From the NCBI RefSeq assembly GCF_963082655.1, contig NC_081553.1, positions 14,660,643 to 14,724,642 of the forward strand: a DNA stretch of 64,000 nucleotides, given 5' to 3'. Shown here piece by piece: positions 10,581 through 22,104 of the stretch. The stretch's first letter is position 1. The number at the start of each line of letters is the position of its first letter. The stretch comes from Stomoxys calcitrans. Its lineage: Eukaryota > Arthropoda > Insecta > Diptera > Muscidae. The position numbers and the translations under genes are program-made. A model generated the notes under the pieces. It saw only the letters and a program-made list of their open reading frames with translations. It was not told the origin of the DNA and did not search any database.

Positions 10581-11602
10581 GGAATATAATTGAAGGATAA
10601 AACCTCCACAAAATCCCGTTTTATTTTATTAGATACATAAATCGATTAAACGGTTAATCGAAAACTTCTATCGAACTTGAACCAAAATTTTCAAATAAAC
10701 GATTAAGCGAGTGCAAAAATACGAATAAATGTACACCCTAGTCAGTATATCCCATCCGAGATTTTAAGCAAAGATCTTCAAAATGCCTTTTATATAAAGT
10801 CTATGGGAACCAGAACGGCAATATTTTGGTAAAGGACCCCAGTGACCCAAAAATCTGGACTCATTCCTTTTTTTAGGTTTTATTATTCTGAGTGTTAAAA
10901 TATTTTTACGTTTAATGTCTGGTACTATGTTCGCTTTTTTCATTGAACATTAATATTGATTCGCGATTACTTTTTTAGATTATACACAGAAAAAATGACT
11001 CATAGAAAAAACCAACTGACAAATTTGTTTGTGAAACTTTATATTCTCATCGAATTTGAGCGTTGAATTGAAGACTCTTTTTTTTGATGTAGGTTTGTAG
11101 AGACTTGAGAGATAAAATAATTTAAATTTTTTGGATTTCCAACAAATTCTTTTGAGGAAATTCGGATGGGAGATTTTAGGTTGTACCGAATTGGGACCGA
11201 ATTCGTAGACGATTTCTGGTTTTTGTCTTGCTTATGGATATATTGTTGTTGTTGTTATACGTTGGCTTGCCAAGAGTGCATTTCAATAACTAATTTGTAT
11301 TCTCGGTCGCTAAGTTTTAACAAAATTGTTGCAGGAAAATTAGCAAATTTTGTCGTCGCTTTTTCGACAAAAATTGTTGTTTCTCAAAATTATTTTTATC
11401 TGTGATAAAAAATTATCTACGAAGCAAACAAACTGCTTGATTTCATTGTGTGGATATTTCTATATTATTTGTGATCAAATTTTACTAGTAGAATTATGTC
11501 ATCATTGAAATTTTCAACGCGAGAAGCGAACATAGTACCAGCCTTAATGAAGTTTTACATTTTTAAAATAATATTAAATATTAACAATTAAAAAATACTC
11601 AC
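10581..11602. other. Intron 5-side flank and intergenic-like DNA, nothing recognised
   Basis: Lies in the last elongase intron (11602-8107). AT-rich, no long frame with coding character and no repeat that I recognise. Confidence 0.35.
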
Positions 11603-12061
11603 TTTGTCTCTCTTTAAATAAGACTTCTTGTAGAAGTCCGAAAAGAGGAAGTAGAACATAACAGCATGGGCTCCAATGAAATAGGCAAATCCAATTGGGT
11701 AATTGCAATCATTTCTGAAGAACAATTGGAATGAGTGAATCATGACCAAGACAAATTGGATCATTTGCAAAACGGTAAGGTATTTCTTCCACCACAAATA
11801 CTTTTGGACTTTGGGACCCATGGCGGCCAACATGTAGTAGGTGTACATGATGATATGCACGAAGGTGTTGAGGAAACCGAAGAAGGTCGAATGGCCACCG
11901 GGGGTGAACTTAACACCCCACCATACAGAAACGGGCATAATGCCATGATGGATGACGTGCAGAGTGGAGACTTGATCCCAACGCTTGCGCATTACAAAGA
12001 AGAAGGTATCGAAGAATTCGGTGAATTTTGAAAAGAAATACCACCAACAACCGCGCGCCGT
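11603..12061 (-). CDS. Elongase exon 5 (catalytic core)
   Basis: Main exon of the ELO-family condensing enzyme, 153 codons, protein residues 116-268. Acceptor TTTTTCAG ends at 12062; donor GTGAGT starts at 11602. Motifs in order: GCWWYFFSKFTEFFDT (KxxExxDT block, residues 119-134), the histidine box HVIHH (150-154), KFTPGGHSTFFGFLN then FVHIIMYTYY (NxxVHxxMYxYY block), KYLWWKKYLT(x)LQ(M)xQF (TxxQxxQ block), and a last hydrophobic stretch before the basic FYKKSYLKRDK. At least four hydrophobic membrane segments are visible. The histidine box is needed for condensation in the family. All key residues are intact, with no stop or frameshift, so the enzyme should be functional. Confidence 0.95.
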
Positions 12062-12274
12062 CTGAAAAATAAGAGAAAGAGAGAAAAACAATTGTTAATA
12101 ACAACAAAAATTTATAGGAGAGAAAAATATATGTTTTTATAAATTCCTATAATTCAATAGAATATGAAGTGAACTCTGCAGTAGCTCCAAGAATCAAATT
12201 TAAATATTGACGTCCATATTACCTTAAATTGCATTTTATCTTGAAATTATTTTAAACCTTTCTAATCGTCAAAC

Positions 12275-12412
12275 CACCACCATAGCGTAGAGATATGGAT
12301 GTCCGCGTATGACGCTAAACGCCTGGGTTCGTATCCTGGGAAGAACATCAATGAAAATTTTTAGAGTGGTTAACCCCTCCTTATGCTGGGGACATTTGCA
12401 AAATGTTTTACT
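12275..12412 (+). mobile_element. tRNA-derived SINE, head only
   Basis: Diverged copy: A-box region CATAGCGTAGAGATATGGAT and B box GGTTCGTATCC at about 12326-12336 (one change from consensus), then CCTCCTTATGCTGGGGACAT. The rest of the body is lost. Confidence 0.75.
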
Positions 12413-12459
12413 TTTTATTTTAATTGAGCTGAAATTTTTCACAGATTCTCTTTTTGTCC

Positions 12460-13590
12460 AGTTTAAGTTCGAAGAAGGGCTATATCGGACTATATCTTGA
12501 TATAGCCCCCATATAGACCGATCCGCCGATTTAAGACCTTAGGCCCATAAAAGCCACATTTATTATCCGATTTTGCTGAAATTTGGGACAGTGAGTTGTG
12601 TTAGGCCAGTCGACATCCTTCTTCAATTTGGCCCAGATCGGTCCAGATATGGATAAAGCTGCCATATAAACCGATCCGCCGATTTAGGGTATTAGGCCCA
12701 TAAAAGCCACATTTATTATCCAAATTTGCTAAAATTTGGGACAATGAGTTGTGTTAGGCCACTCGTCATCCTTCTTCAATTTGGCACAGATCGGTCTAGA
12801 TTTGCATATAGCTGCCATAAAGACCGATCTCTCGGTCTGCCATAAAAGGCGCATTTATTGTCCTATTTTGCCAAAAATTGGGACAGTGAGTTTTGTAAGG
12901 CCCTTCGACATCCTTCTATAATTTGACCCAGATCGGTCCAGATTTGGATATAGCTGCCATATAGACCGATCTATCGATTTAAGGCTTTGTCGTCGAAATT
13001 TGGGACAGCGAGTTAAGTTTAGTCCCTCGATATACTTCTGCAATGTGGCACATATCGGTCCAGATTTGGATATAGATCTCTCTATTTAAGGTTTTGGGCC
13101 AATAAAAGGCGCATTTATTGTCCGATGTCGCCGAAAGTTAGGACAGTGAGTTGTGTTGGGCCCTTCGATATTATTCTTAAATTTGGCCCAGATCGGTTCA
13201 GATTTGAATATAGCTGCCATATAGACCTATCTCTAGATTTAGGGTTTTGAGCCAATAAAAGGCGCATTTATTGTCCGATTTTCCTAAAATTTGGAATAGT
13301 TGGTTGTGTTTGGCCCTTCGACATCCTTCTTCAGTTTGGCTGAGATCGGTTCAGATTTAGATATAGATGCCATATAGACCGATCTCCCGATTTAAGGTTT
13401 TGGGTCCATAAAAGGCACTTTTTTTGTCCGATTTCGCCGAAATTTGGGACAGTGAGTTATGTTAGGCTCTTCGACATTTTTCTGCAACTTAGCCTAGAAC
13501 GGCCCAGATTTGGATATAGATGCCATACAGACCGATATCTCGATTTAAAGTGTTGGCCACATAAAGGCGCATTTATAATCCGATTTCACT
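12460..13590 (+). mobile_element. Helentron/DINE-1-like element, family 1, repeat array only
   Basis: About seven units of the internal repeat in plus orientation, with TATAGCTGCCATATAGACCGA, GGCGCATTTATTGTCCGATT and TGGGACAGTGAGTTGTGTTA phrases. Neither the start block nor the 3' hairpin is present; the array ends where repeat R begins at about 13596. Short frames in the array are by-products of the repeat. Confidence 0.72.
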
Positions 13591-13595
13591 GAAAG

Positions 13596-13750
13596 TTTAA
13601 AAGTTTTGTTTGTTTCTCTTTCGAGACGAGCTCAATGATTAGAGATTGCAAATAGAAAAGGAAAGCCAAAGATAGCAACACACACCAACCACTATGGGAT
13701 AAGTTTTGTCTTTGGTTAGTAGACTTTTCAACCATATTAGGTGTGATGGC
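13596..13750 (+). repeat. Unnamed interspersed repeat R, plus copy
   Basis: Same core as at 10044-10195 on the other strand: TTTGTTTGTTTCTCTTTCGA, AAAGGAAAGCCAAAGATAGC, ACACACACCAACCACTATGG, TTTTCAACCATATTAGGTGT. It joins directly onto the truncated Helentron array. Confidence 0.6.
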
Positions 13751-14100
13751 GTATCATTGTTACTCAGTATATAAGTGAGAATCAGTGTCACCTGACCCCT
13801 CACTGAGACTCTCGTCTCGAAACCGCTCTCGTCCGCATTTGCAGCCACTCCGCATAAAATCCCATGGCAGCCGATTGTACGTACCGGATTGATCCGATGG
13901 AGTTATTCATCGGCAAGGGCTGCTGCCTCAGTGTATAACACACTGCTACAAAAACAACGATGCTTTCCACTTTCCGCAACCTATGGACGCGCCCGTTAGC
14001 TTTCAGCTAAGCTTCCCGTTACGACGATGAACACCAGACAAGTCGGAGCTTAAAGTTCCAGTTCGTGTGGGGCCCCAATTATTCCGTGCCGGCCGGCAAA
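13751..14100. repeat. GC-richer repeat shared with 28740-28925
   Basis: CACTGAGACTCTC near 13802, CAGCTAAGCTTCCCGTTACG and ATGAACACCAGACAAGTCGG are matched by CACTGAGACTCTCCG, CAGCTCAGCTTCTCGTGACA and ATGAACACCACACAGATCAG near 28777-28885. Probably the untranslated part of a retrotransposon; type unknown. Confidence 0.45.
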
Positions 14101-14114
14101 GTACTTTGCCATGT

Positions 14115-14185
14115 TAAAACCTCTTCCCAAAGAGGTGTCGCACTGCGGCACGCCGGCTATAAAAAGGAAGTCCCTTATCATTTCG
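14115..14185 (+). mobile_element. SINE body fragment
   Basis: AAACCTCTTCCCAAAGAGGT, GTCGCACTGCGGCACGCCGG and CTATAAAAAGGAAGTCCCTT are the internal part of the SINE at 8191. Confidence 0.7.
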
Positions 14186-14548
14186 AATAGATTATATGCG
14201 AATGGATAAAATAGGAATATGGCTGAAGCGAGATTACAACTCAAAGACGGACAAATATGGTTATTTTAGGGTCGGAAATCGTTATTTCGTCGAGAAACAA
14301 ATTGAATGATAAAATGAACATACCGCCATCCTACAGAGATGGATACGATTTTATGAAAATTCGAATCTGGCAACAAAAATGTGTCTTTCTGTAATGTGCC
14401 TCATTTAAGATTTCCTTCACCAGTTAAGTGAACAGAATAGTTTTATAAATGCTTATGCACATTTTATGATTATTTTTATTTTCTCGATTTTTGGTTTGTT
14501 TTTTCTATAGCAAAGGCAGTCTGACACGTGTGAATAATGGGACAAATA
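14186..14548. other. Intron 4 sequence, nothing recognised
   Basis: A fragment GGGTCGGAAATCGTTATTTC..GAATGATAAAATGAACATACC at 14268-14325 is the start block of a Helentron copy in minus orientation. The rest is AT-rich without features. Confidence 0.4.
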
Positions 14549-14781
14549 TTGGGTTGCCCAAAAAGTAATTGCGGATTTTTCATATAGTCGGCGTTGACAA
14601 ATTTTTTCACAGCTTGTGACTCTGTAATTGCATTCTTTTTTCTGTCAGTTATCAGCTGTTACTTTTAGCTTGCTTTAGAAAAAGTGTAAAAAAGTATATT
14701 TGATTAAATTTTATTCTAAGTTTTATTAAAAATGCATTTACTTTCTTTTAAAAAATCCGCAATTACTTTTTGGGCAACCAA
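14549..14781. mobile_element. Mariner-derived MITE
   Basis: 233 bp with inverted ends TTGGGTTGCCCAAAAAGTAA, TA at 14547-14548 and 14782-14783, in the opposite orientation to the MITE at 1077. The right end has lost one C. Confidence 0.9.
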
Positions 14782-16149
14782 TAGAATGATTGTTTTAAAC
14801 CAACGAAATCGCATTAAAAAGCTAAACAGTTCGACTGTGCCACATCTGGCTTTTAAATTTCCCATATAGATTTAAACCGCCTTTAAAGGAAATTGCCCTT
14901 TCTGATGAAATTATCTATCATTGTGAATTAAGCTTTCCTAGAATGCAAATATTTTTCGAATATCATATCTATAATTATTTAAAAGTTATCTAACTGATTT
15001 GTTATTAAAAATAATTTGCATATAAACACTACAATTTCTTAAAACAATAACCAAACGTAAACGTGCCATAAGAAAGTAAATATTTGAAGTAAAATCAAGT
15101 GTAATAAAAAGTTACTGACTGAAGATGCTAGGTTTCAATTAAAGGCTAAAAACAATTTTTTGTTTTGCGAATTCATCAACTGAAAACTGTAGGGCCAGTA
15201 ACGCGTCTGAAATCACACTGACAGGTTCCAATTATTTTATAGTTAGGGGCAGATCGACTTTAACCAATATTTTGAAGATAAGGTGTCGATTTTGTAGACA
15301 GATTTAAAACCAATGCGATTTGAAAATAAAAATCGGTTTCAATTAATTAATTTTTTTGAAAATGCTTCAATAATGCGTCTTAGTGATGCGTTTTACCCAC
15401 GAAGGCTTTTGTATTACTTTCATAAGTAAATAAAATAAATAATGAAAATGATAAAACCATGAAAAAGTTTTCGATTAAAAAAATTTCATATTCAATTAAA
15501 AAAATTATTGAAATTAAAAAAAATTTCAATTATTTTTTTATTGACCCAATCAAAAACGCGATTGAAATTTCTCGAAATTTTCAATTCATTTTTGAATTGA
15601 TCGAAATAAAGAAATTATTGAAATTTTTTGAATCTCTTTTTGAAATCCGGTACATACACAGAAAAATATCGATAAAAATTTTTGAATTAAACATTTTATT
15701 GAAAATTTATTTGAAAAAAAAAAATCGATTCAATAATTTTTTAATTGAATATGCATTTTTCAATTACAGTCGTGATTGGAATTTTTGAAATAAAAAATTT
15801 ATTTATTCAATCATTTTTTAATTTAATATGCATTGAAATTATTTTAAGTTTCAATTAAAAAATCAATTGAATAGAATAGAATTATATTGAATAGAAAAAT
15901 GTGTGGTTTTACACCCTATACCTCTTCCTTTATTATATCTGTAATTGATTTTACTTAAGCACCATTTTCCATATCGTCCCCAGCGATATAACTGGAAGGA
16001 GCGTTCAAAGGATAAAAAAATGAAAATTAAAAAGTTAATCGAATCATTAAACAATGTTCTAAAGCCGGACAATATCCTGCAATGGAATCCCAATTAATTG
16101 AATATTTCGAAATATATAAATCATGCTGCTATTGAAGTGCCTGTTCAGT
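14782..16149. other. AT-rich region with inverted-repeat transposon edge
   Basis: From 15440 to 15880 the sequence is built from variants of TTCAATTAAAAAAATT, with AATT-rich palindromes. The 109-codon plus frame at 15459-15788 is low-complexity Lys/Ile/Phe and not a gene. CAGAAAAATATCGATAAAAA at 15659-15678 is matched, inverted, by CAGAAAAAAATCGCTAAAAA near 16916-16897, so a transposon with these ends may bracket the LINE fragment inside. Confidence 0.35.
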
Positions 16150-16573
16150 TCAATCCAACCGGATGACGATGAGATGATGAGACTTTAGAAATGTGGTCGA
16201 TAGTTCCTCAGATAAATGTTTAGCAACAACTAATGAGTCGCCTCTTGATTCCCCAAAATCACCGCCTCTATACACCTTCAGTTTTAACTTGTTGAATCCG
16301 TAGAATACAACTCCTTCAGACTTTCTGAGGTCTGCGAGAGATTCAGAATTGAGTACGAATACTGCAAGTCTCTGGTCACCATCAACCTCATCCAATTTAC
16401 CAATCTTCCACTCAGTGGGTGAAAGATTGGGATTACAATGCCTTAGCCTCCCAAGTATAGATTCAGGATCTGAGGGAATGCTTGGTATTCAAGCGTGTGC
16501 CATTAGTCGTTACGCGCCTGGCCAGATCTCGCCAGTCTTTCGGTCGCAACGATACATTTCAACTGAGCGTTAA
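16150..16573 (-). pseudogene. LINE ORF1 fragment (DUF4780-like)
   Basis: The minus strand reads LGRLRHCNPNLSPTEWKIGK (about 16460-16400) followed by LDEVDGDQRLAVFVLNSESL and, in the same frame, VVFYGFNKLKLKVY. This is the conserved block of insect LINE ORF1 proteins assigned to DUF4780, known from family memory. Both ends are cut off and no start is present. Confidence 0.6.
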
Positions 16574-17019
16574 GCGTTAATTTCTTTAATTGCATGTGCA
16601 ATTTTTTTCAATTATTTCTTCAAAAATTGTAATTAACATTAATTTCGTGATTGAAACCGATTTTTATTTTTTTTTTTTTGTGTAGAACTGGCTGCTATGG
16701 GATTGCTATGAATTTGTCGAAATGTTGAACGTATTGGTCATTTCGTTCCAGTTGATGGAATCAATAAATTTTTTAATTGCAAATATTTCAATCAAGACTG
16801 TTATTAAAAAAAACATATTCAATTAAAGGAATAATTGATTCAATTAATTATTTAATAGAAAACGATTTTATTTCATATTACATTTTTTATTAAACATTTT
16901 TAGCGATTTTTTTCTGGGCTTGATTTTACTGTTTATTCTAGTCTTCCGCAGACCAAACCGAAAAGGTATCTAGCTGTTTGTTTTTTTGATTTGACAGATC
17001 TTCCATCAGTTATTCGGCC
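16574..17019. other. AT-rich flank of the nested transposon
   Basis: A second block of AATTGAAAA/TTTTCAATT repeats (16590-16915), inverted relative to the block at 15450-15880, ending in the inverted CAGAAAAAAATCGCTAAAAA end near 16916. Confidence 0.35.
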
Positions 17020-17580
17020 TTCAACGGTCTTTAAGTAATTTGGTTTTCACTCATTGTGGGGCAATTGACCGGTCCCGAATGTGAAGTAAAATGTTCCCCG
17101 CCTCTCAATAAGTCCATTGTCACTCGTGGTGTATGGCATGTGGCACCGTCTTGTTGAAACCACATGCCATGCAAGTCAAGCTCTTGCATTTTGGGCAAAA
17201 GAAAGTTGGATATCATCTCACGGTAGCGCTCACCATTTACAGTTATGTTACGATTCGCATCATCTCTGAAGAAGTACGGTCCAATGATGCCACCAGCCCA
17301 TAAACCGCATCAAACTGTGACTTTTTCTGGATGCATCGGTAGCTATTGCAATGCTTCTAGCTGATTTTCACTTCAAAATCGACAATTCTGCTTATTTAAG
17401 TACCTATTGAGCCAAAAATTAGCTTCGTCGTAAAATGAAAGAAACGCTCAATGAACTGCTTCAGAGCACGCATTTTGATAATAAAATTCATTAATTTGCA
17501 AGCGTTGTTCGTTTGTAAGATGATTAATGATTAAATTATAGACCAAACTGAAGATGTTTGACAGTGAAACATAACATGAA
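17020..17580 (-). pseudogene. DDE transposase remnant (Tc1/mariner superfamily)
   Basis: Minus strand, from about 17500: FYYQNACSEAVH, then FYDEANFWLNRYLNKQNCRF, MHPEKVTV, a stop, CGLWAGGIIGPYFFRDDANR, and LDLHGMWFQQDGATCHTPR at 17190-17130. FQQDGATCHT carries the second catalytic aspartate of the DDE domain. Stops follow HPEKVTV and interrupt the upstream part, and the C-terminal half is frameshifted after LLRGGEHF. The copy is dead. Its terminal repeats were not identified. Confidence 0.75.
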
Positions 17581-17914
17581 ACGTGCGTGAGCTATTTGAA
17601 CCAGTGTTGTTTGCAATGTTTAATTAATTAATTATTAAATAAATAAAAAATTTTAATGATTTTCATGTTGAAAAATCAAAATTCTTAAAGATATTAATTT
17701 TTACAATTTTTCTTCCATTTCTGTCCATAGTGCAGCGTGCCGCATAGTGATACTGTTATGAGAAGAGACTAAATTGCTCACAACTGACGCTTAATGAAGC
17801 TGAAAATTTTACTGATTTCAACCCAGTTGTTCGATACTTGCCTTCAATATCACAACTGGAATCCATCGGTTCCTACTGCCTCATAATTCTGCAGCCGAGT
17901 TTTTGTTTTTTTAT
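17581..17914. other. Intron 4 sequence, nothing recognised
   Basis: AT-rich, no repeat or coding signal noticed. Confidence 0.3.
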
Positions 17915-17935
17915 ACCATCAACTTCAGGATGGGT

Positions 17936-17947
17936 ATTTTATACATT
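17936..17947. repeat. SINE target-site duplication, left
   Basis: ATTTTATACATT, repeated exactly at 18234-18245 on the other side of the minus-strand SINE. A 12-bp duplication fits target-primed insertion by a LINE machinery. Confidence 0.8.
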
Positions 17948-18233
17948 TCAAATTTGCCCATGAACATTCCATTAAGGAACTGGCACAAACTTCTCACATA
18001 TCAATGAGTGTTGTCCGATTCAATTTTAAGCTCAATGAAAAGGGACCCCAGAGCGACACCTCTTTGGTGAGAAGTTTTTACATGGCTAAGTACCTTACAA
18101 AAGTTGCCAGCATTAGGAGGGAATAACCACCGCTGAAAAATTTTCTGATGTTCCTGCCAGGATTCGAACCCAGGCATTCCGCGTCATAGGCGGACATGCT
18201 AACCTCTGCACAACCTCCATTTTACTTGCCTCC
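17948..18233 (-). mobile_element. tRNA-derived SINE with 12-bp target duplication
   Basis: Minus-strand copy: B box GGATTCGAACCC (plus strand) at 18163-18174, A-box region ATGCTAACCTCTGCACAACC at 18196-18215. Both flanks carry ATTTTATACATT. It sits inside a Helentron copy, so it is the younger of the two. Confidence 0.88.
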
Positions 18234-18245
18234 ATTTTATACATT
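18234..18245. repeat. SINE target-site duplication, right
   Basis: Second exact copy of ATTTTATACATT. Confidence 0.8.
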
Positions 18246-18483
18246 GATGCAGTATATTAACTGTATAATTTTGTTTTTAACTCATGGAAATAATGAGCTG
18301 AAATCCTACAAAGTATATATGTTCTTGATCGTCTTGATTTAAAAATTCGATTCATCGATTTGATTCTTGGGCTTCTAGAGATCGCAATTATTAGCCGATT
18401 TAGCTAAAATTTGCCACGAAGTGTTTTATTATGAATATTACGCCTATTATGGTTCAATTCCGTCTATAGCCTTATATAGCTCT

Positions 18484-18919
18484 CAGGATTTACTAAGGTT
18501 AGGTCATTTGCAAAAACATAAAGTGGGTAGGCCCCATGAACATCATTAAGGATGTTAAATCTGCGGATCGAAAATGTCATCAAAGAGGGGAAAACGTAAA
18601 CAAAGAATGAATGTAAAAAGAGAACAAGTTGACGTCCTCAATGCCAAAAATTAAAAAAATTGTATATCGGCTGATCGCTTGGCTTAACAAAGAATGAATG
18701 TAAAAAGTGAACAAGTTGACATCCTCAATGATCAACCGACATACAATTCTTTTTTAATTTTTGGCAGTACTTGGCATTGAGATTGCCAACTTGTTCTCTT
18801 TTTACATTCATTCTTTGTTTAGGTTTTCTCCTATTTGGTGACGTTTTCAATCGGCAGATTTGACAACCTTAATGATGTTTATGGGGCCTTTCCATAATAT
18901 GTTCTTTTAGTGAATCGTG
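18484..18919. mobile_element. Foldback MITE with long inverted arms
   Basis: Left arm CAGGATTTACTAAGGTTAGG ... GGCCCCATGAACATCATTAA ... AACAAAGAATGAATGTAAAA ... GAACAAGTTGACGTCCTCAA ... ; right arm is the inverted copy and ends AGTGAATCGTG. The arms are about 200 bp each with a short unpaired centre, and an inner part of the left arm (AACAAAGAATGAATGTAAAA) is present twice. Same family as 35447-35683. No target duplication was found here. Confidence 0.7.
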
Positions 18920-19856
18920 GCAAATGGTGCTTTGTCATAACTTCTTACAACCATTATGACTACGATCCATATCGGTCCATAACCAGATGCAGCTCCTATA
19001 TCAAGCCATTCTATGGAAGTTTATGTGTATACATCCATAATGGTAATGATTTCAAATAATTTGTTTAAGAATACAATTTATCCATACATCAACATAGGCT
19101 TTGTGGATCTATAGTATATCTTTATCAAAAATCATAAACAGCCATACACATATTAAGTATGAAGAAGCCTTTCAAATAATTTGAAGTATAATGCCCCTAA
19201 ATGATGTCTCTGCAGCAGTCACATGATATCAATTAATCCCAGACCCATTCCGAACATTTGATTTTAAAACCATTATAGTTTTTATTGTTTTGCCTTTGTC
19301 ATTCTTCTTTGATTTTACAAAACCTTTTATTTTACAACTCAGGCTTGGTTTTTGTTCTATAGAAGGTGAAAATGTTTTTAATGATTTATGAACGGTATCC
19401 AGAATCTATACGGGGAAAAAAATTCCATGATAAATTCTAAATTCTCTTAATCAATTCTTAATTTATGCACATATTTAATTCGGTGTCCATTTTGCCAAAC
19501 CTCCTCGTATATGCTGTGTGGATTAATGCTAATATCAGTCTTTGCTTAATATTGAGGTCAAATAAGCAAACAAACCATCAGAAAGACTTTCACAGGTAAT
19601 GTGGTAGGCCAAAATTGTCCACGGAAAGACTAAAGATAAGTGGGTGTGTTTGCAAATAAATGAATATTAATGGAATCTAAGCCTGTTTTTTTTGTTTGTT
19701 CTATATATTAGAAGTCAGTTGAAATTTATAGACACAATATCTAGTTCATATGACTAACTTCCGATATCTCAGACAAATCCCTGCTCGATGTTTTGAATTT
19801 GTCAACTTCATATTATGTTTAACCACAGAGGAAAAGAGTTTAGTTGAAGATTATAA
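18920..19856. other. Intron 4 sequence, mostly unrecognised
   Basis: About 18960-19010 carries GATCCATATCGGTCCATAAC, a Helentron unit remnant, resuming after the foldback element. The rest is AT-rich without features. Confidence 0.35.
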
Positions 19857-20242
19857 CAAGGATTTGGATATAGCTGCCATATAGACCGATATCTCAATTT
19901 AAAGTCTTGACCCTATAAAAGGCGCATTTATAATCTGATTTCACTGAAATTTGGCACAGTGAATTATGTTAGGCTTCTTGACATTCGTGTCGTATATGGT
20001 TTAGATCGGTTTATTTTTAGATAAAGCTACTAAAGAGACCAATATTTTGTTATACATAATTGGACAATGACTTGTACTTATTAGTATTTGGTCCAAAACG
20101 GAACATATTTCGATATACCTGCAATGGGGCATAATATATGCATCTCTCACCGTATTTGGACGAAAGGTGGTTTAGATATATACCCGAGGTGGTGGGTATC
20201 CAAAGTTCGGCCCGGCCGAACTTAAAGCCTTTTTACTTGGTT
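19857..20242 (+). mobile_element. Helentron/DINE-1-like element, family 1, 3' part
   Basis: Two array units, then ATACCCGAGGTGGTGGGTAT, the perfect hairpin GTTCGGCCCGGCCGAAC (20205-20221) and TTTTTACTTGGTTT. Confidence 0.78.
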
Positions 20243-22104
20243 TATAATGCGTTTTGACAGTTGTTTGGGCGAAAAGTCGAAGTAAATACTAGGCTTTATA
20301 GGGAAATTGGCATCCTCAATGACGAGAACTGACAAAATTTAAGAAAATTGATTAAAGGCTGGTACTATTTTAGCTTTTCGCGTTGAAAATCAAAATTTTT
20401 TAGCTAATCCTTTTTTAAGTAATAGATATTGAAGCAGAAAAACTTGCTGATTTCATTCAGTAGAACATTCCCTTATTACTTATGATAACATTTTGATAAG
20501 AGTATTATATAATCAGTGATATTTTTGTAGTGTTTCGAAAAGAAATTGCAAAAAGTATTGATCGAAAAGCGACCATAGTACCAGCCAAATGTAAGTTTTA
20601 ACAGTTTAAACTTAATGTTCCACTTTGTTAAAACCATTGATGGCATAAAAATAGACCCTCCAGGTCCATTGGAGATACGATCACTGTGAAGAACTTTTTA
20701 CTCCAAAGATGTTTCTGTTATTAATGAAAGGGTTAAACGAATAGACCCTCCAGGTCTCTTCAAGGAATGATTACTGGAAAGAACGTTTTTTTTTCCTATT
20801 ATTAATGAAAGGGCAAGGCAAAAGTTAAAACGTGTATTCTGTTATCCAAGTTTGAATGATTATGCCAAATCTCGCTTTAAGATATGAATGAAATGTGATT
20901 GAACTTTATACAAAGAAAATCGTAAAAAAGGAAAAGAACAAATGATGAATAAGCTTTCTATTATGTTGACATAATCAAAATGCGCAAGTCATTCCATTCA
21001 TTCGTAGTAAAAAAATCGTTTTAACTAATAACCCATGCAAATGTATAAACGATTGGTTTTAAATTAACTAAAGGTGTTTGGGATAGAAAAGGCACTGAGA
21101 GGAAAAAATAGTAAATTTTTAAAGTTCTAAAAATTTTCATGCTTTAAATTGTAGGAGATTTCTAACCCAAAGATGTTATTAACTTTCAATATTTCGATAT
21201 TCGAAAAAAAATTGTTTTATGAAATACATTCGATAATTGTATTGGTTGGTTCAGCAAATTGCTCATCATAAGGGAGTTTAATGTAAAAATGTCATTCTAT
21301 TGTACCACTGTGTTTTATAGACAAGGGTACTTGCAGGATATATTCTTTTACAGGTAGTGGCAGTTGCCCAGCAACAAAATATTAAGTGCACTATCTGTCA
21401 AAATCAGTGACTAGTGCAACTCTGATTTTAAGTATGTTACTATTTCGCGCCACTTTTCGTTGCTTGTGCACTTAGCGAGAAAAAATTGTACTCAGCTGTT
21501 TATGGTACACTACCTGGTAATTAAGTCATGGGTACCTGTTTTGAAAATACAGTGGTTTCTTCACTATTACGAAAATCTAAGTTTTTTATTTGTGGAAGAT
21601 TTTGATTGTGGAGTTTTATTTCATTTCGAAAGTATTTATTTAAATGTATTCGTACGCATTGCTCTTTTCAGTTCTTCTCTTGTGGCATTTTTCTAAACTC
21701 TTTGACTTAAGTCACTTTAACGCTCCATGATTCACAACTTCACGGTTGGTGGATACACCGTTGAAGTGCTTTGGTGATGTCAGAGACACCATGTCGCCTG
21801 ATGAACTAGCGGATGTAGCTTAAAGGCACAATATTGACACCAAAATACATTAATGCGAATTAAGATAATTTTTAATCTATCTTTAGAGAAGAATAAGCAA
21901 GAATATGGAAACAAACACGAAATTCGTTTGGATATAATCTGAAGATGAGTTGAAACTCAAATCACATGTTATACACGAGAATTCATTCTCGTTAATTGAA
22001 AGTATATCAAATGATTAAAGACTTTGAATTCAATAGATAGTCGATGAAGTCAACAAAATTATCACACCATCCTTTTATTCACAATATTTGCTAAATATAT
22101 ATTT
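20243..22104. other. Intron 4 sequence with a short tandem duplication
   Basis: A segment of about 90 bp starting AATAGACCCTCCAGGTC occurs at about 20647 and again at about 20740, each ending ATTAATGAAAGGG. Nothing else recognised. The 78-codon plus frame at 21460-21696 has no family resemblance and is taken as chance. Confidence 0.35.

Larger units (their letters stand above)
17915..18483 (+). mobile_element. Helentron/DINE-1-like fragment split by a SINE
   Basis: The start block TTTTTTATACCATCAACTTC (17907 on) is interrupted by the SINE at 17948-18233 and resumes with ATTTTATACATTGATGCAGT, ATAAT.TTCTTGATCGTC and one array unit. It is cut off where the foldback element begins at 18484. Confidence 0.65.

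Noticed and set aside
11735..12031. 98-codon plus-strand frame
   Set aside because: It is the antisense shadow of elongase exon 5.
15459..15788. 109-codon plus-strand frame
   Set aside because: Almost only Lys, Ile, Phe and Asn, as expected from an AT-rich repeat.
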